Source: CAYSRC01 sp964433495 (GTDB lineage: Bacteria; Bacillota; Clostridia; Oscillospirales; Ruminococcaceae). Taken from it: a DNA stretch of 64,000 nucleotides. The translations under genes were made by a program, and so were the position numbers. This document shows positions 15,289-25,252 of this stretch, in pieces; position 1 is the first letter of the stretch; every line of letters begins with the position of its first letter. The stretch spans positions 3,227 through 67,226 of the forward strand of contig CAYSRC010000005.1 in the NCBI GenBank assembly GCA_964433495.1. The letters are read 5' to 3'. Below the pieces are notes generated by a model. The model ran no database searches, was not told where the DNA came from, and saw nothing but the letters and a program-made list of their open reading frames with translations.

Positions 15289-15896
15289 GCGCGGCGGCGC
15301 AGCAGAGCGACCTCGGCGCATCGAAACGGCAGCGCCGGAGGGGCGGCGGGGGCAGTTACCCGCCGCCCCTTTTCGCCCTCTGTCCCGCTCTTGCCCGACC
15401 CAAAGCCGTGCGGCCGCCGCGCCTCGTGCCCGAGGTCGCTCTGTCTGCATTAAAACAACATTAAATCTTGTGCAAGCCGAGCCCGATATACTCGTATTTT
15501 CGGAACGCATCTCATAAAAAGATTCTGAATAATAAGATTTTTTTGTACATAAATTGCGAGAAAAAATCTCTGCTCACACATGTCCACAGCCATAAAAACC
15601 GAGAAAACAAAAGAAAGCACGAGAAAATCATCGTTTTTTGAAGATTGTGCGATTAGGTTCACGCGCCGCGCCCCACCCCACCCCGGTGGGGTCGCCGCCG
15701 CCTCGCGCGAGGTTTGATTTTTGGGCCGCGATATGGTTTAATTATCTCAACGGCAAAACCTGTACAGGCGCGTCGGCGGGACACCTCGGGAGGCGCAAAA
15801 CGCTTAAGCGTAAGCGCATCCCGTGCATTCCCCCGCATGGGGCGGCTTGTCGTTTAACTGTGAGATATAGTACAAATGTTGTGAAGGAGGTATCAC
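15289..15896. other. Intergenic region with an AT-rich island, no gene
   Basis: The first part is GC-rich. Bases 15470-15660 are sharply more AT-rich than the surroundings, then GC-rich sequence returns with a small hairpin (CCCCACC/GGTGGGG near 15675-15691). A 70-codon minus-strand frame here has no ribosome site and no family resemblance. A promoter-like pair is listed separately. Confidence 0.5.
15714..15742 (+). promoter_or_regulatory. Possible promoter for the TPM-like/PspA unit
   Basis: TTGATT (15714-15719) and TTTAAT (15737-15742) are 17 bases apart, about 150 bases before the GTG start. Confidence 0.4.
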
Positions 15897-17192
15897 GTGG
15901 GAAGGTCCGGCAGAAGCGGCGGAGGCTCGTTCGGCGGCGGCTCGTTCAGGAGCGGCGGGTTTTCGAGCGGACGCAGCTCGGGAGGTTTTTCGGGCGGATT
16001 CGGCGGAAGCAGAAGCGGGCGCAGCGGCGGCAGCTCGTTCGGCGGCTTTTCGAGCGGGCGCAGCAGCTCGGGCTCGTTCGGCGGATATCGCGCGCCGCGC
16101 ATGTTCGGCGGTTTTATGGGCCCGGTAATCATCAACAACTCGCCCCGTACATACGGCGGAGGCGGCGGACAGGGGGGCCAAAACGGCCCCGACAACCGCG
16201 GGGGCGGCAAAGGGTGCGGCTGCTCGGCACTGCTGTTCGTGTGCGTTATATTGCTCATTTTGGGGGTCTTTATCTTTGTGCTGTCGCCCGGCGAGACGGG
16301 CGGGGACATCGCCAAGTCGACGGTCGAGCGCGAGCCGCTGCCCGAGGGCTCGGTGCGCCTCACCGACTACTACAGCGACGAGGAGGGCTGGATAACCAAC
16401 CCGTCGCGGCTCACGCAGGGCATGAAAAAATTCTATAAGATGACGGGCGTGCAGCCCTATCTCTACATCGCCTCGCAGGTGGACGGCACGACCGAGCCGA
16501 CGGTGGCGCAGCTGTCCGCGTTCTCGGACGGGCTCTACGACACCCTGTTTGACGACGAGGCACACTTCCTGCTCGTCTTCTGCGACACGGGCTACGGCGG
16601 GTTTCGGTGCGGGTACACCGCGGGACGGCTTGCAAAGAGCGTCATGGACGACGAGGCGATCTCGGTTCTTAACGATTATCTCGACCGATACTATTCATCC
16701 GACATGAGCGATGAGGAGTTTTTCTCCGAGAGCTTCGGCAAGACGGCCGAGCGCATCATGACGGTGACAAAGTCCCCCTGGCCGACCGTCGCGGTCGCCG
16801 TAAGCGCGGTCATCGTTGTCCTGCTGCTGTTCATGTGGTGGTCAAAGGCCAAGGAGAAAAAGCGCCAGGAGGATATAAGGACACAGCAGATCCTCAACAC
16901 CCCGCTCGAAAAGTTCGGCGACTCAGAGCTTGACGACCTCGCCAAAAAGTACGAGGGGACGCCCTCGCCCGCGGCTTCGGCACGGCCCGCAGAGCCCGTG
17001 CGGAGCGCGCCCGCGGGGCCGGGCTCTGCGCCGCCCCCCGGCGGCCCCCCTACCGGCGGATACTCGGCGCAGGCCGACAGGGCGCTCGATTCCGCGAGAA
17101 GCGGCCCGTCGTCGGACAACAGGGATATCCACGAGCTTGTGTCGCAGTGGTTTGATGCTCAGGACGGCCCCTCGGACGGCGGCGGCAGATGA
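15897..17192 (+). CDS. TPM-domain-like membrane protein with Gly/Ser/Arg-rich N-terminus
   Basis: A 431-residue protein from a GTG with AAGGAGGT 6 bases upstream. The first ~105 residues are a low-complexity Gly/Ser/Phe/Arg segment ending in a glycine run. A membrane helix follows (ALLFVCVILLILGVFIFVL, about 110-128). An extracellular domain around 150-285 resembles TPM domains (GVQPYLYIASQVDG, HFLLVFCDTGYGGFRCGYTAG). A second helix (TVAVAVSAVIVVLLLFMWW) and a charged then Pro-rich cytoplasmic tail complete it. It precedes a PspA/IM30 gene, so a role in membrane stress or integrity is likely. The TPM assignment rests on pattern only. Confidence 0.65.
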   Translation: MGRSGRSGGGSFGGGSFRSGGFSSGRSSGGFSGGFGGSRSGRSGGSSFGGFSSGRSSSGSFGGYRAPRMFGGFMGPVIINNSPRTYGGGGGQGGQNGPDNRGGGKGCGCSALLFVCVILLILGVFIFVLSPGETGGDIAKSTVEREPLPEGSVRLTDYYSDEEGWITNPSRLTQGMKKFYKMTGVQPYLYIASQVDGTTEPTVAQLSAFSDGLYDTLFDDEAHFLLVFCDTGYGGFRCGYTAGRLAKSVMDDEAISVLNDYLDRYYSSDMSDEEFFSESFGKTAERIMTVTKSPWPTVAVAVSAVIVVLLLFMWWSKAKEKKRQEDIRTQQILNTPLEKFGDSELDDLAKKYEGTPSPAASARPAEPVRSAPAGPGSAPPPGGPPTGGYSAQADRALDSARSGPSSDNRDIHELVSQWFDAQDGPSDGGGR

Positions 17193-17306
17193 GGAAACGG
17201 CTCGGCGGGTCCCTGTGGGGTACAAAGCACGGGCGGTTTAAAAAGCAGGGTTTAAAAGCCTCGCCTCGGGCGCGGCGGAGAATAAACAACAAAAAAGGAG
17301 AGTACA

Positions 17307-17987
17307 ATGGGTATTTTATCAAGATTCGGCGACATCATTCAGGCCAACGTAAACGCGGTTCTCGACAAGATGGAGGATCCCGCCAAGATGATCGACCAGT
17401 ATCTTCGCGAGCTGACCGACAGCCTTGCCGACGTCAAGCGCGAAACCGCCGGCGTCATGGCGGAGGAGGCGCGCACCAAGCGCCTTGTCGACGAGAACAA
17501 AGCCGAGATCACCCGCTACGAGGAGCTCGCCAAAAAGGCGCTGCTCGCGGGCAACGAGGAAGACGCGAAGGTGTTCATCACCAAAAAGCAGACGCTCGAG
17601 AGCACGGGCGAGGGCCTTGCCACCGCCTATGCCGCGGCGAGCGAAAACGCCGACAAGATGCGCAAGATGCACGACAAGCTCGTCAGCGACATCGAGACGC
17701 TCAACGCGCGCCGCGAGATGATAAAGGCAAAGGTCGCCGTCGCCAAGACGCAGGACCAGGTGAACAAGGTCAGCTCCTCGTCCGACAGGGCGGCGGGCGC
17801 AATGAGCGCCTTTGACCGCATGGAGGACAAGGCGAACAGGATGCTCGACGAATCCAACGCCATGGCCGAGCTCAACCGCGAGCCGGTGGACGAGGCGAAG
17901 TCGCTCGAGGAGAAGTACGGCTCGGTCGGCACCGACGCCTCGGTGAGCTCCGAGCTCGAGAAGATGAAGAAGGACCTCGGGCTTTAA
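17307..17987 (+). CDS. PspA/IM30 family membrane-remodelling protein
   Basis: A 226-residue coiled-coil protein starting MGILSRFGDIIQANVNAVLDKMEDPAKMIDQYLREL, the amphipathic helix 0 and helix 1 of PspA/Vipp1 (ESCRT-III-like) proteins. Long heptad helices follow to the end. Family members assemble on the inner membrane and preserve its barrier under stress. AAAGGAG is 7 bases from the ATG. It lies 114 bases after the TPM-like gene, a known pairing in Firmicutes, and is followed by a strong terminator. Confidence 0.9.
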   Translation: MGILSRFGDIIQANVNAVLDKMEDPAKMIDQYLRELTDSLADVKRETAGVMAEEARTKRLVDENKAEITRYEELAKKALLAGNEEDAKVFITKKQTLESTGEGLATAYAAASENADKMRKMHDKLVSDIETLNARREMIKAKVAVAKTQDQVNKVSSSSDRAAGAMSAFDRMEDKANRMLDESNAMAELNREPVDEAKSLEEKYGSVGTDASVSSELEKMKKDLGL

Positions 17988-18024
17988 AGGACAGGGCGCC
18001 TTCGGAATAAACTCGTAGGACGGC

Positions 18025-18060
18025 AACCCCGGCCCGTGATACGCACGGGCCGGGGTTTTG
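18025..18060 (+). terminator. Strong terminator after the PspA gene
   Basis: AACCCCGGCCCGTG (18025-18038) pairs with its complement (18044-18057) around a 5-base loop, followed by TTTTG. Confidence 0.85.
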
Positions 18061-18269
18061 TATACCGCGTGCGCACCGTGTGTCGTTCCTGTTAAACTCG
18101 CCCATTCGACCGACTCGCGGGAATATGCGAGCCGTGTCAGCGTTAGCTGACTGAGGGGTTGTCTGCACAAAGCTCCCTGTCATCCGCGCAGGCTTCTCGT
18201 TGCAGCTTTAAGCGCACTGCCCCCTATTCCGACGCTTACGCCAAACCGCCCGACAAACCCCGCGTTTGC
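18061..18269. repeat. Dispersed repeat copy, no gene
   Basis: Bases 18083-18138 match 7175-7236 in inverted orientation with few differences. The phrase AGCTGACTGAGGGGTTGT at 18145-18162 is shared, with variation, by 6848, 34010, 34210 and 34305. Confidence 0.65.
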
Positions 18270-18299
18270 TTGACACGATACAGTGCGGTGCGTTATACT
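18270..18299 (+). promoter_or_regulatory. Promoter of the zinc-ribbon membrane protein gene
   Basis: A consensus TTGACA (18270-18275) and TATACT (18294-18299) are 18 bases apart, about 105 bases before the start codon. Confidence 0.75.
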
Positions 18300-18406
18300 T
18301 TTTGAAGAAGAGCGTCGTTTTGCGCGGTTGCCGTCGTCGGCCTGCAGGCCGGCGCTCCACAGGGCGGATAATGACGATCCTGATTTTTTAATGAGGAGAA
18401 TGGAAA

Positions 18407-19567
18407 ATGTTTTGTACAAAATGCGGGCAGAACGTTCCCGACGGGACAACCTTCTGCACAAACTGCGGGGCTAAGCTCGGCGCTCCCGGGCCCGCAGCGC
18501 GGCCTGCGGCGCCCATGGGAGGTTATCAACGGCCGACCGGGTCGGCGGCGCTTTCGACCCTTAAGAGCACCTTCGCTTCACCGCTCGCTCTCGCGGCGAT
18601 AATCGCCTATTCGGTGACGGTGCTGTGCAGCCTTATCAACGTCATAAGCGGCATGTCCGGCAGCGCGAACTATCTGTATATGATAGCAAGCATGACGGGC
18701 CTCGGCTATGAGATCATGCAGTACGGCTCGCTTATCACGGTCATTGTCGTCCTGCTGATGGTCCCGCAGGTACTCATCGCTGTCGGCATGTGGATGACCT
18801 ATGTGTCCGCCGCCGACCCCCTCTCTCCCTCGCTCAGGACGGGCGGTCTCACCGTCAACAGGGTTATAAGCATAGTCTACGGCGTCCTGATGTGCATCCT
18901 CACCGCCGTCATGGACATCGTTCTTTTTGTCCTCATAGCGGAGATGGACGGATACTTCGACACAGGGTATCTCGTCGGCATTCTGCTCGCGGCAACCGCG
19001 GCTTTGGTTCTCGTGATCGTTTTCTACTTTAAATCCGCAAAGCTCATCAAGGAGTTTTCCGACACGGCGCTGACAGGCATTGCCCCTGCGAAGGTTTCTG
19101 TTTTCGTCCCGGTGATGTCGATTATCATCGGCGTTTTCTCTTTCATCTCCCTGTTCAGCACACGGGGCGCGATTCCGATCATCTCCTGCCTGTGCTCTGC
19201 GGCGGCCTCGATCCTGTTCGGCGTACTTATCTTCATGTACAGAAGCAAGGTCGTGCTCCCCGCGGTCCCCGCGGGCATGGCGGGCTATTCCCCCGTCAGG
19301 GCCCCGCAGGCGGGCTACAACCCGCAGCCGGGTGTTTATCAAGCCCCCTCCTACAATCCCGCTCAGCAGCAGGCTCAGGCTCCGAGTGCGGGCTACACGC
19401 CGTCGGCCTCCTTTACCCAGCCCCGGCCGCAGACTCAGCCCCAACCGCAGGCGGCGCCCGCTGCCGCCCCCGCGGCCGAGCAGCAGCTTGTCACCTGCGC
19501 CAAGTGCGGCAGCAAGTTCAACGCCGAGTACAATGTCTGCCCCTATTGCGGCCAGCCCAAGCAGTGA
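18407..19567 (+). CDS. Membrane protein with zinc ribbons at both ends
   Basis: A 386-residue protein with AGGAG before the ATG. Residues 1-26 form a zinc ribbon (CTKCGQNVPDGTTFCTNCG). Six or so hydrophobic segments follow between about 55 and 285 (for example LAAIIAYSVTVLCSLINVI, LLAATAALVLVIVFYF). A Pro/Gln/Ala-rich linker (about 295-360) leads to a second zinc ribbon at the C-terminus (CAKCGSKFNAEYNVCPYCG). Both ribbons should lie in the cytoplasm. Single N-terminal ribbons on membrane proteins are common in Firmicutes; having one at each end is less usual. Its function is unknown. A strong promoter and terminator make it a single-gene unit. Confidence 0.75.
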   Translation: MFCTKCGQNVPDGTTFCTNCGAKLGAPGPAARPAAPMGGYQRPTGSAALSTLKSTFASPLALAAIIAYSVTVLCSLINVISGMSGSANYLYMIASMTGLGYEIMQYGSLITVIVVLLMVPQVLIAVGMWMTYVSAADPLSPSLRTGGLTVNRVISIVYGVLMCILTAVMDIVLFVLIAEMDGYFDTGYLVGILLAATAALVLVIVFYFKSAKLIKEFSDTALTGIAPAKVSVFVPVMSIIIGVFSFISLFSTRGAIPIISCLCSAAASILFGVLIFMYRSKVVLPAVPAGMAGYSPVRAPQAGYNPQPGVYQAPSYNPAQQQAQAPSAGYTPSASFTQPRPQTQPQPQAAPAAAPAAEQQLVTCAKCGSKFNAEYNVCPYCGQPKQ

Positions 19568-19583
19568 GGCGTTAAATAACAAC

Positions 19584-19622
19584 AAAAAGAGAGGGTTCGC
19601 ACCGAGCGAGCCCTCTCTTTTT
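19584..19622. terminator. Bidirectional terminator between convergent genes
   Basis: A-rich arm 19584-19595 pairs with 19611-19622 (CCCTCTCTTTTT) with a further inner stem. It serves the plus-strand zinc-ribbon gene and the minus-strand DUF1643 gene. Confidence 0.85.
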
Positions 19623-19665
19623 GTTTATGACCCTGTCACGGGTTCGCCGCCCCCGCAGAACGTGC

Positions 19666-20325
19666 TCAAGCGCGCTCGCCCCGCCGCATCTCCCCCTTTG
19701 CGGCGAGCGCGGAAAGCAGCTCGAGGTAAGAGCCGATGTCAAACGGCTCGAGGGGGGTGTCCTTTCTGAGGTAAAGCGGGTGGTGCGGGTGGCCCCGTTT
19801 GGACAGGCTGCCCGCCGACACGAACCGCGCGCCGTATTCCTTCGCAATCTCCGCCATCTCACCGATGCAGTCGTAGAGATACCGCCGCTTTTCCACAATC
19901 GCGCCCCACGCGGCCCACACGACGGGCCGCTCGCCGCCCTGCTCGAGCAGGTATCTGAAGGCGAGCATGTTTTCGCGGTGCAGCCGCCCGTTGCGCTGCC
20001 TGTCCATATCGTCGGGCAGGGTGGCGCGCTGGGCGTAGACGTTGAACATGGAAAAGCTGTCGAAGCCGCCGTTCAGCGCGATGCGCTCGACCGACCTGAG
20101 GGTGTTGTCGAGCGCGTCCGGCGCGGCGGTCGACGGGTTGATGCCGCAGCAGATGAGCGGTCTGCTGCCCCTCGTGCCGAGTATGTACCGATATTCGCCG
20201 TAGCGGCAGGGGACGTACAGCCAGCGCGCGACGTCATAATCGTCGCGCGGTATGAGCGCCTCGGCGAGCGCCTCGTCAAAGCTTTGGATTTCGATCTCAT
20301 CGGTCGAAACAGTCGGTTTGTGCAC
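19666..20325 (-). CDS. DUF1643-family protein
   Basis: A 219-residue protein from a GTG start with GGGGAC/AAGAG upstream. It shows the DUF1643 pattern: CRYGEYRYILGTRG, then CCGINPSTAAPDALDNTLRSVERIA, FSMFNVYAQRAT and the C-terminal GHPHHPLYL. The fold resembles a nucleotide-processing or deaminase-like scaffold, but the biochemical role is not established. It follows acpS by 66 bases on the same strand and probably shares its promoter. Confidence 0.8.
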   Translation of the reverse strand: MHKPTVSTDEIEIQSFDEALAEALIPRDDYDVARWLYVPCRYGEYRYILGTRGSRPLICCGINPSTAAPDALDNTLRSVERIALNGGFDSFSMFNVYAQRATLPDDMDRQRNGRLHRENMLAFRYLLEQGGERPVVWAAWGAIVEKRRYLYDCIGEMAEIAKEYGARFVSAGSLSKRGHPHHPLYLRKDTPLEPFDIGSYLELLSALAAKGEMRRGERA

Positions 20326-20391
20326 CTCTTACCGTCCCCTTTCATCTGTACAGATATGCAGAGCATCCGCCGTCGCGGCGAAAACGCGGTC

Positions 20392-20754
20392 TCAATCCCC
20401 CGTCTCAAGCACCGCAAACGCCAGCTTGAGCTCGGCCGTGTCGGACAGACTGAGATGCGCGGTGACGCCGAGCTCCCCGACGATCCGCGCAGCCTTGCCC
20501 GAAAATTCATAGTACGGCTTGCCGAGCTCGTCCCGCAGCACCGACACCTCGTCGAGCGAAAAGCCCCGGATGCCCGTACCGAGCGCCTTCGCGAACGCCT
20601 CCTTCGCGGCAAAGTTCGAGGCGAGCCTCGAGGGATCATCCCCGAACGCCTCCCGCTCGCGCCGCGAGTAGACACGGCTCAAAAAGCCCTGCCGCTCACA
20701 GCTTCTCTTGACCCTCGCCGTCTCGATGATGTCGCAGCCCACGCCGTATATCAT
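20392..20754 (-). CDS. acpS: Holo-[acyl-carrier-protein] synthase
   Basis: A 120-residue phosphopantetheinyl transferase of the AcpS type. The magnesium-binding GCDIIETARV at residues 6-15 and the SNFAAKEAFAKALGTG motif are intact. It moves 4'-phosphopantetheine from CoA to a serine of apo-ACP, starting fatty-acid synthesis. Length is typical. The ribosome site is weak (GGGAGGGCC about 12 bases upstream). Its promoter overlaps that of pheST. Confidence 0.93.
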   Translation of the reverse strand: MIYGVGCDIIETARVKRSCERQGFLSRVYSRREREAFGDDPSRLASNFAAKEAFAKALGTGIRGFSLDEVSVLRDELGKPYYEFSGKAARIVGELGVTAHLSLSDTAELKLAFAVLETGD

Positions 20755-20884
20755 TAGGTCTGAGGCCCTCCCGCGTTCAAAAGCTTTTTTGCACCGTCCG
20801 TGCGCCGCCGAAGCGTCTCTTAAAGACGGCCCCGCCTTCCCCGGCCCCGCAGGGGCCGCCGCGGCGCTGTGCGCACATAAATAT

Positions 20885-20913
20885 ATTGTATATTATAAAA
20901 ATAGCACTTGCAA
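20885..20913 (-). promoter_or_regulatory. acpS promoter sharing its -35 with the pheST promoter
   Basis: On the minus strand TTGCAA (20908-20913) and TACAAT (20885-20890) are 17 bases apart. The -35 hexamer is its own reverse complement and is also the -35 of the divergent promoter. Confidence 0.7.
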
Positions 20914-20936
20914 CTGCGGCGATTCGGTGATAATAT
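20908..20936 (+). promoter_or_regulatory. pheST promoter sharing its -35 with acpS
   Basis: TTGCAA (20908-20913) and TAATAT (20931-20936) are 17 bases apart, placing the start of transcription near 20943, just before the T-box leader. Confidence 0.75.
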
Positions 20937-20942
20937 AAAAAA

Positions 20943-21247
20943 TAGTTTCAGCCCGTGCGGCTGAACACACATCACCGCAAAACGCTGTGAACGGGCGAGT
21001 AACCGCCAAAGCAACGGCACAAGAGAGGCGCGTCATCGGCTGAAAGCGCGCCGCCGGGATTGGTAGGCGAAGTTCCCCCGCGAGCGGCCCCTCTCAACGG
21101 CGCAGAGAGCGCCCTGTAGGGGGGGACGGGTGCGCCCCGTTACCGCGCCGGAAGCGTCGCGCAGTGTTTTTTTCTGCGCGAAAAACGGGTGGTACCGCGG
21201 AGTCTTTTCGGCTTCGTCCCTTTGCGGGACGGGGCTTTTATTATTTT
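20943..21247 (+). ncRNA. T-box leader of pheST
   Basis: The 330-base leader holds the defining T-box sequence GGGTGGTACCGCGG (21187-21200). A terminator follows (stem 21211-21220 with 21226-21235, then TTTTATTATTTT). AGTA at about 20998 and GAA at 21069-21071 look like the loop-E motif of stem I, and the triplet TTC at 21073-21075 is the likely phenylalanine specifier. Uncharged tRNA-Phe should bind and favour the antiterminator, raising pheST expression. The specifier choice is by position and downstream genes. Confidence 0.9.
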
Positions 21248-21273
21248 GCAAATTCATTGTCAGAGGTGCTTAT

Positions 21274-22293
<1,020 letters not shown>

Positions 22294-22312
22294 CTGAGGG
22301 AGGCAAAATGGT

Positions 22313-24691
22313 ATGAAGATGCCGCTTGGATGGGCAAAGGATTTTGCCGATTTTGACTGCACGCCCCGCGAGTACGCGGAGCGCATGACGATGTCGGGCA
22401 GCAAGGTCGAGACCTACAGCTGCGAGGCCGACGAGATTGACAACGTGGTGATCGCGAGGGTGCTCTCCATCGTGCCGCACCCCGACTCCGACCACATGGT
22501 GATAACGCAGGTGGACACGGGCGGCGAAGAGCCCGTGCAGATCGTGACGGGCGCGGGCAACCTCAAGGTCGGCGACCTCGTGCCCGCCGCGCTGCACAAA
22601 AGCAGGCTGCCCGGCGGCAAGGAGATCAAAAAGGGCCGGCTGCGCGGGGTCGAGTCGGACGGGATGCTGTGCAGCCTCGGCGAGCTGGGGCTGACCGCGC
22701 ACGACTTCCCCGCGGCAATTGAGGACGGCATCATGGTGCTCGACGAGGACGTCCCCGTGGGGACTCCCGTCGCGCAGGCGCTGGGGCTCGACGACACAAG
22801 CGTCGAGTTTGAGATAACCCCCAACCGCCCCGACTGCCTGTCGGTGCGGGGCCTCGGCCGCGAGACCGCCGCCACCTTCGGCGTGCCCTTTAAGGATCAC
22901 GAGCCGGTCGTCAAGCCCGGCCGCGGGAATGTTGCCGACCTCCTCAAGGTCGACATACAAAACCCCGAGCTGTGCTATCGATATGTCGGCGCAGTGGTCG
23001 AAAACGTCCGCGTAAAGCCGTCGCCCCGCTGGATGCGCGAGCGGCTGCGGCTCGCGGGCGTGCGCCCGATAAACAACCTCGTCGACATAACCAACTATGT
23101 CATGCTCGAGCAGGGCCAGCCGATGCACTGCTTTGACTATAAATATGTGAACGGCGGGCACATCATCGTGCGCAACGCAAAGCCCGGCGAGAGCATCGAG
23201 ACGCTCGACGGCGTCGTGCGCGCGCTCGAGCCCGACATGCTCGTCATCGCCGACGAAAAGGGCCCCATCGCCGTCGCGGGCGTCATGGGCGGCGAGTACT
23301 CGGGCGTGTACGACGACACGACGACCATCGTCTTTGAGTCGGCGATGTTCGCGGGCCCCGAGGTTCGCACTACCGCAAAGCGCCTCGGCATGCGCACCGA
23401 GGCGTCGGCGCGCTATGAAAAGGGCCTTGACCCCAACGGCTGCCTGCGCTGCCTCAACCGCGCCCTCGAGCTGGTGCAGCAGCTCGACGCGGGCGACGTG
23501 GTGAACGGCGTCGTCGACGTCTGCCCCGTCACGCGCGGCGAGCGCAGGATAAAGCTTCGGCCCGACGTCATCAACGCCCTGCTCGGCAGCGAGCTGTCGC
23601 GCGACGAGATGGTCGGCATCCTCACCCCGCTCGGCTTTAAGCTCGAGGGGGACGAGGTCGTCGTGCCCAGCTTCCGTTGGGACGTCGAGCGCGACTGCGA
23701 CCTCGCCGAGGAGGTCGCGCGCTTTGTCGGCTACAACAAGATGCCCTCGACCATCATGAAGGGGGTCGCGGGCGCGCGCCCCACCGAGCGCCAGAGCTTC
23801 CGCGAAAAAATCCTCGACGCCCTCACGGGCTTCGGTCTCTATGAGGCCGAGAACTTCAGCTTCTACAGCCGCAAGGCGTTTGACATGATCAACCTGCCCG
23901 AGGGCGACAGCCGCCGGGGCGCCGTGGTCATCTCCAACCCGCTCGGCGAGGACACCTCGATTATGCGCACGACCGCGCTGCCCTGTATGCTGGACGTCGC
24001 GGCGCGCAACTTCAACGCCAGGGCCGCCGAGTGCGCGATGTTTGAGGCGGCGACGATCTATCTGCCGGGGCAGAGCCCCGACGAGCTGCCCGACGAGGTC
24101 GAGACCGTCGTCATCACCGTCTACGGCGGCGGCCGCGACTTCTACACGGTGAAGGGCATCGTCGAACAGCTCGCCGAAACCGCCGGGATTAACGAGCTCA
24201 CCTTCGTCAAAAACACCGACGGCGCGTCCTATCACCCCGGCCGCTGCGCCGACGTCTATGCGGGCGAGGTCAAGCTGGGCACGGTGGGCGAGATACACCC
24301 CGCGGTGCTCGCAAACTACGGCATCAAGCCCCGGGTGGTCGCCGCCGAGCTCGACCTCGACAGGCTGTTCGCCTGCCGCGGCGGGACGCCCGTCTTCACC
24401 CCGCTGCCCAAGCACCCCGCCATCACCCGCGACCTTGCGCTGGTGTGCGACCTCGCGCTCGAGAGCGCCGAGATCGAGTCGATTATCCGCGGCGCGTGCG
24501 GCAAGCTTCTCGAGAGCCTCAGCGTGTTCGACGTCTATGTCGGCGACAAGGTCGAGAACGGCAAAAAGAGCATCGCGTACAGCATCTCGCTCAGGGCCGC
24601 CGACCGCACGCTGACCGACGAGGACGCCGAACGGCTTGTCGGAAAGATACTGAAAGCCCTCGACGGGATCGGTGTCAGCCTCAGAAGCTGA
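22313..24691 (+). CDS. pheT: Phenylalanyl-tRNA synthetase beta subunit
   Basis: A 792-residue subunit, full length for the family. It has an N-terminal EMAP/OB tRNA-binding domain (about 40-150, HPDSDHMVITQVDTG), the B3/B4 editing domain (about 205-380), B5 (about 400-470), a degenerate class II core and the C-terminal FDX-ACB domain (about 700-792, FTPLPKHPAITRDLALVCD). It removes mischarged Tyr and positions tRNA. The gene follows pheS after 19 bases with GGGAGG upstream. Confidence 0.97.
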   Translation: MKMPLGWAKDFADFDCTPREYAERMTMSGSKVETYSCEADEIDNVVIARVLSIVPHPDSDHMVITQVDTGGEEPVQIVTGAGNLKVGDLVPAALHKSRLPGGKEIKKGRLRGVESDGMLCSLGELGLTAHDFPAAIEDGIMVLDEDVPVGTPVAQALGLDDTSVEFEITPNRPDCLSVRGLGRETAATFGVPFKDHEPVVKPGRGNVADLLKVDIQNPELCYRYVGAVVENVRVKPSPRWMRERLRLAGVRPINNLVDITNYVMLEQGQPMHCFDYKYVNGGHIIVRNAKPGESIETLDGVVRALEPDMLVIADEKGPIAVAGVMGGEYSGVYDDTTTIVFESAMFAGPEVRTTAKRLGMRTEASARYEKGLDPNGCLRCLNRALELVQQLDAGDVVNGVVDVCPVTRGERRIKLRPDVINALLGSELSRDEMVGILTPLGFKLEGDEVVVPSFRWDVERDCDLAEEVARFVGYNKMPSTIMKGVAGARPTERQSFREKILDALTGFGLYEAENFSFYSRKAFDMINLPEGDSRRGAVVISNPLGEDTSIMRTTALPCMLDVAARNFNARAAECAMFEAATIYLPGQSPDELPDEVETVVITVYGGGRDFYTVKGIVEQLAETAGINELTFVKNTDGASYHPGRCADVYAGEVKLGTVGEIHPAVLANYGIKPRVVAAELDLDRLFACRGGTPVFTPLPKHPAITRDLALVCDLALESAEIESIIRGACGKLLESLSVFDVYVGDKVENGKKSIAYSISLRAADRTLTDEDAERLVGKILKALDGIGVSLRS

Positions 24692-24697
24692 GCGCAC

Positions 24698-24726
24698 TTG
24701 TAACTTTTGCGTTTTTGGTGTATTCT
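24698..24726 (+). promoter_or_regulatory. Promoter of ireB
   Basis: TTGTAA (24698-24703) and TATTCT (24721-24726) are 17 bases apart, directly after the pheT stop; the following TATATATAAGG is also AT-rich. Confidence 0.55.
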
Positions 24727-24824
24727 ATATATAAGGCGCAATGCTTCGCCGCGTCGGCCTCCTGCCGGCGCGGCGCGTCGCTTAAATAAAGGGAGAACGA
24801 CGAAAGGAAAGGAGCGGGCAGGAT

Positions 24825-25070
24825 ATGTACGAGCCCACAAGGACCTTCAAGACGGTCAGCAGCCAGGACGCAGAGCTTCGCAAGACCCTCAAGATCGTTT
24901 ACGAAGCGCTCAGGGAGAAGGGCTACAACCCCGTCAACCAGATCGTCGGTTACATTTTGTCCGAGGATCCCACCTACATCACCACCCACAACAACGCGCG
25001 CACCCTCATGAGCCGCCTCGATCGGGACGACCTCTTGTCGGCGCTTGTCCGCTGGTTCACCGAGGTATAG
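24825..25070 (+). CDS. ireB: IreB-family regulatory phosphoprotein
   Basis: An 81-residue protein with the conserved body TLKIVYEALREKGYNPVNQIVGYILSEDPTYITTHNNAR, characteristic of IreB (UPF0297). In enterococci IreB is phosphorylated by the PASTA kinase IreK and tunes cephalosporin tolerance. Thr residues near the N-terminus (TRTFKTVSS) correspond to the phosphorylated region. AAAGGAG and AGGA precede the ATG. The usual next gene, ruvX, is absent here; a small unknown gene follows instead. Confidence 0.93.
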   Translation: MYEPTRTFKTVSSQDAELRKTLKIVYEALREKGYNPVNQIVGYILSEDPTYITTHNNARTLMSRLDRDDLLSALVRWFTEV

Positions 25071-25252
25071 CCTTCTCCGGGGCCGACGCGGTGCGCCGCC
25101 CTTCTTTTGCGCCCGCGCTGTTTTCGGCGCTGCTCACCCGCTGCGGCGGGACGCGGCGCACCGGGAGAAGCAGGGCTTTGGGGTTCACCGCGCGGGCGGC
25201 GCTTCTCACCCTCCCTTAAACGCTCAATCCACACCGAAAGGAAACCAACCGT

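Noticed and set aside
15450..15662. 70-codon minus-strand frame in the AT-rich island
   Set aside because: It begins at a GTG without a ribosome site, has no family resemblance and lies where AT-rich sequence allows random open frames.
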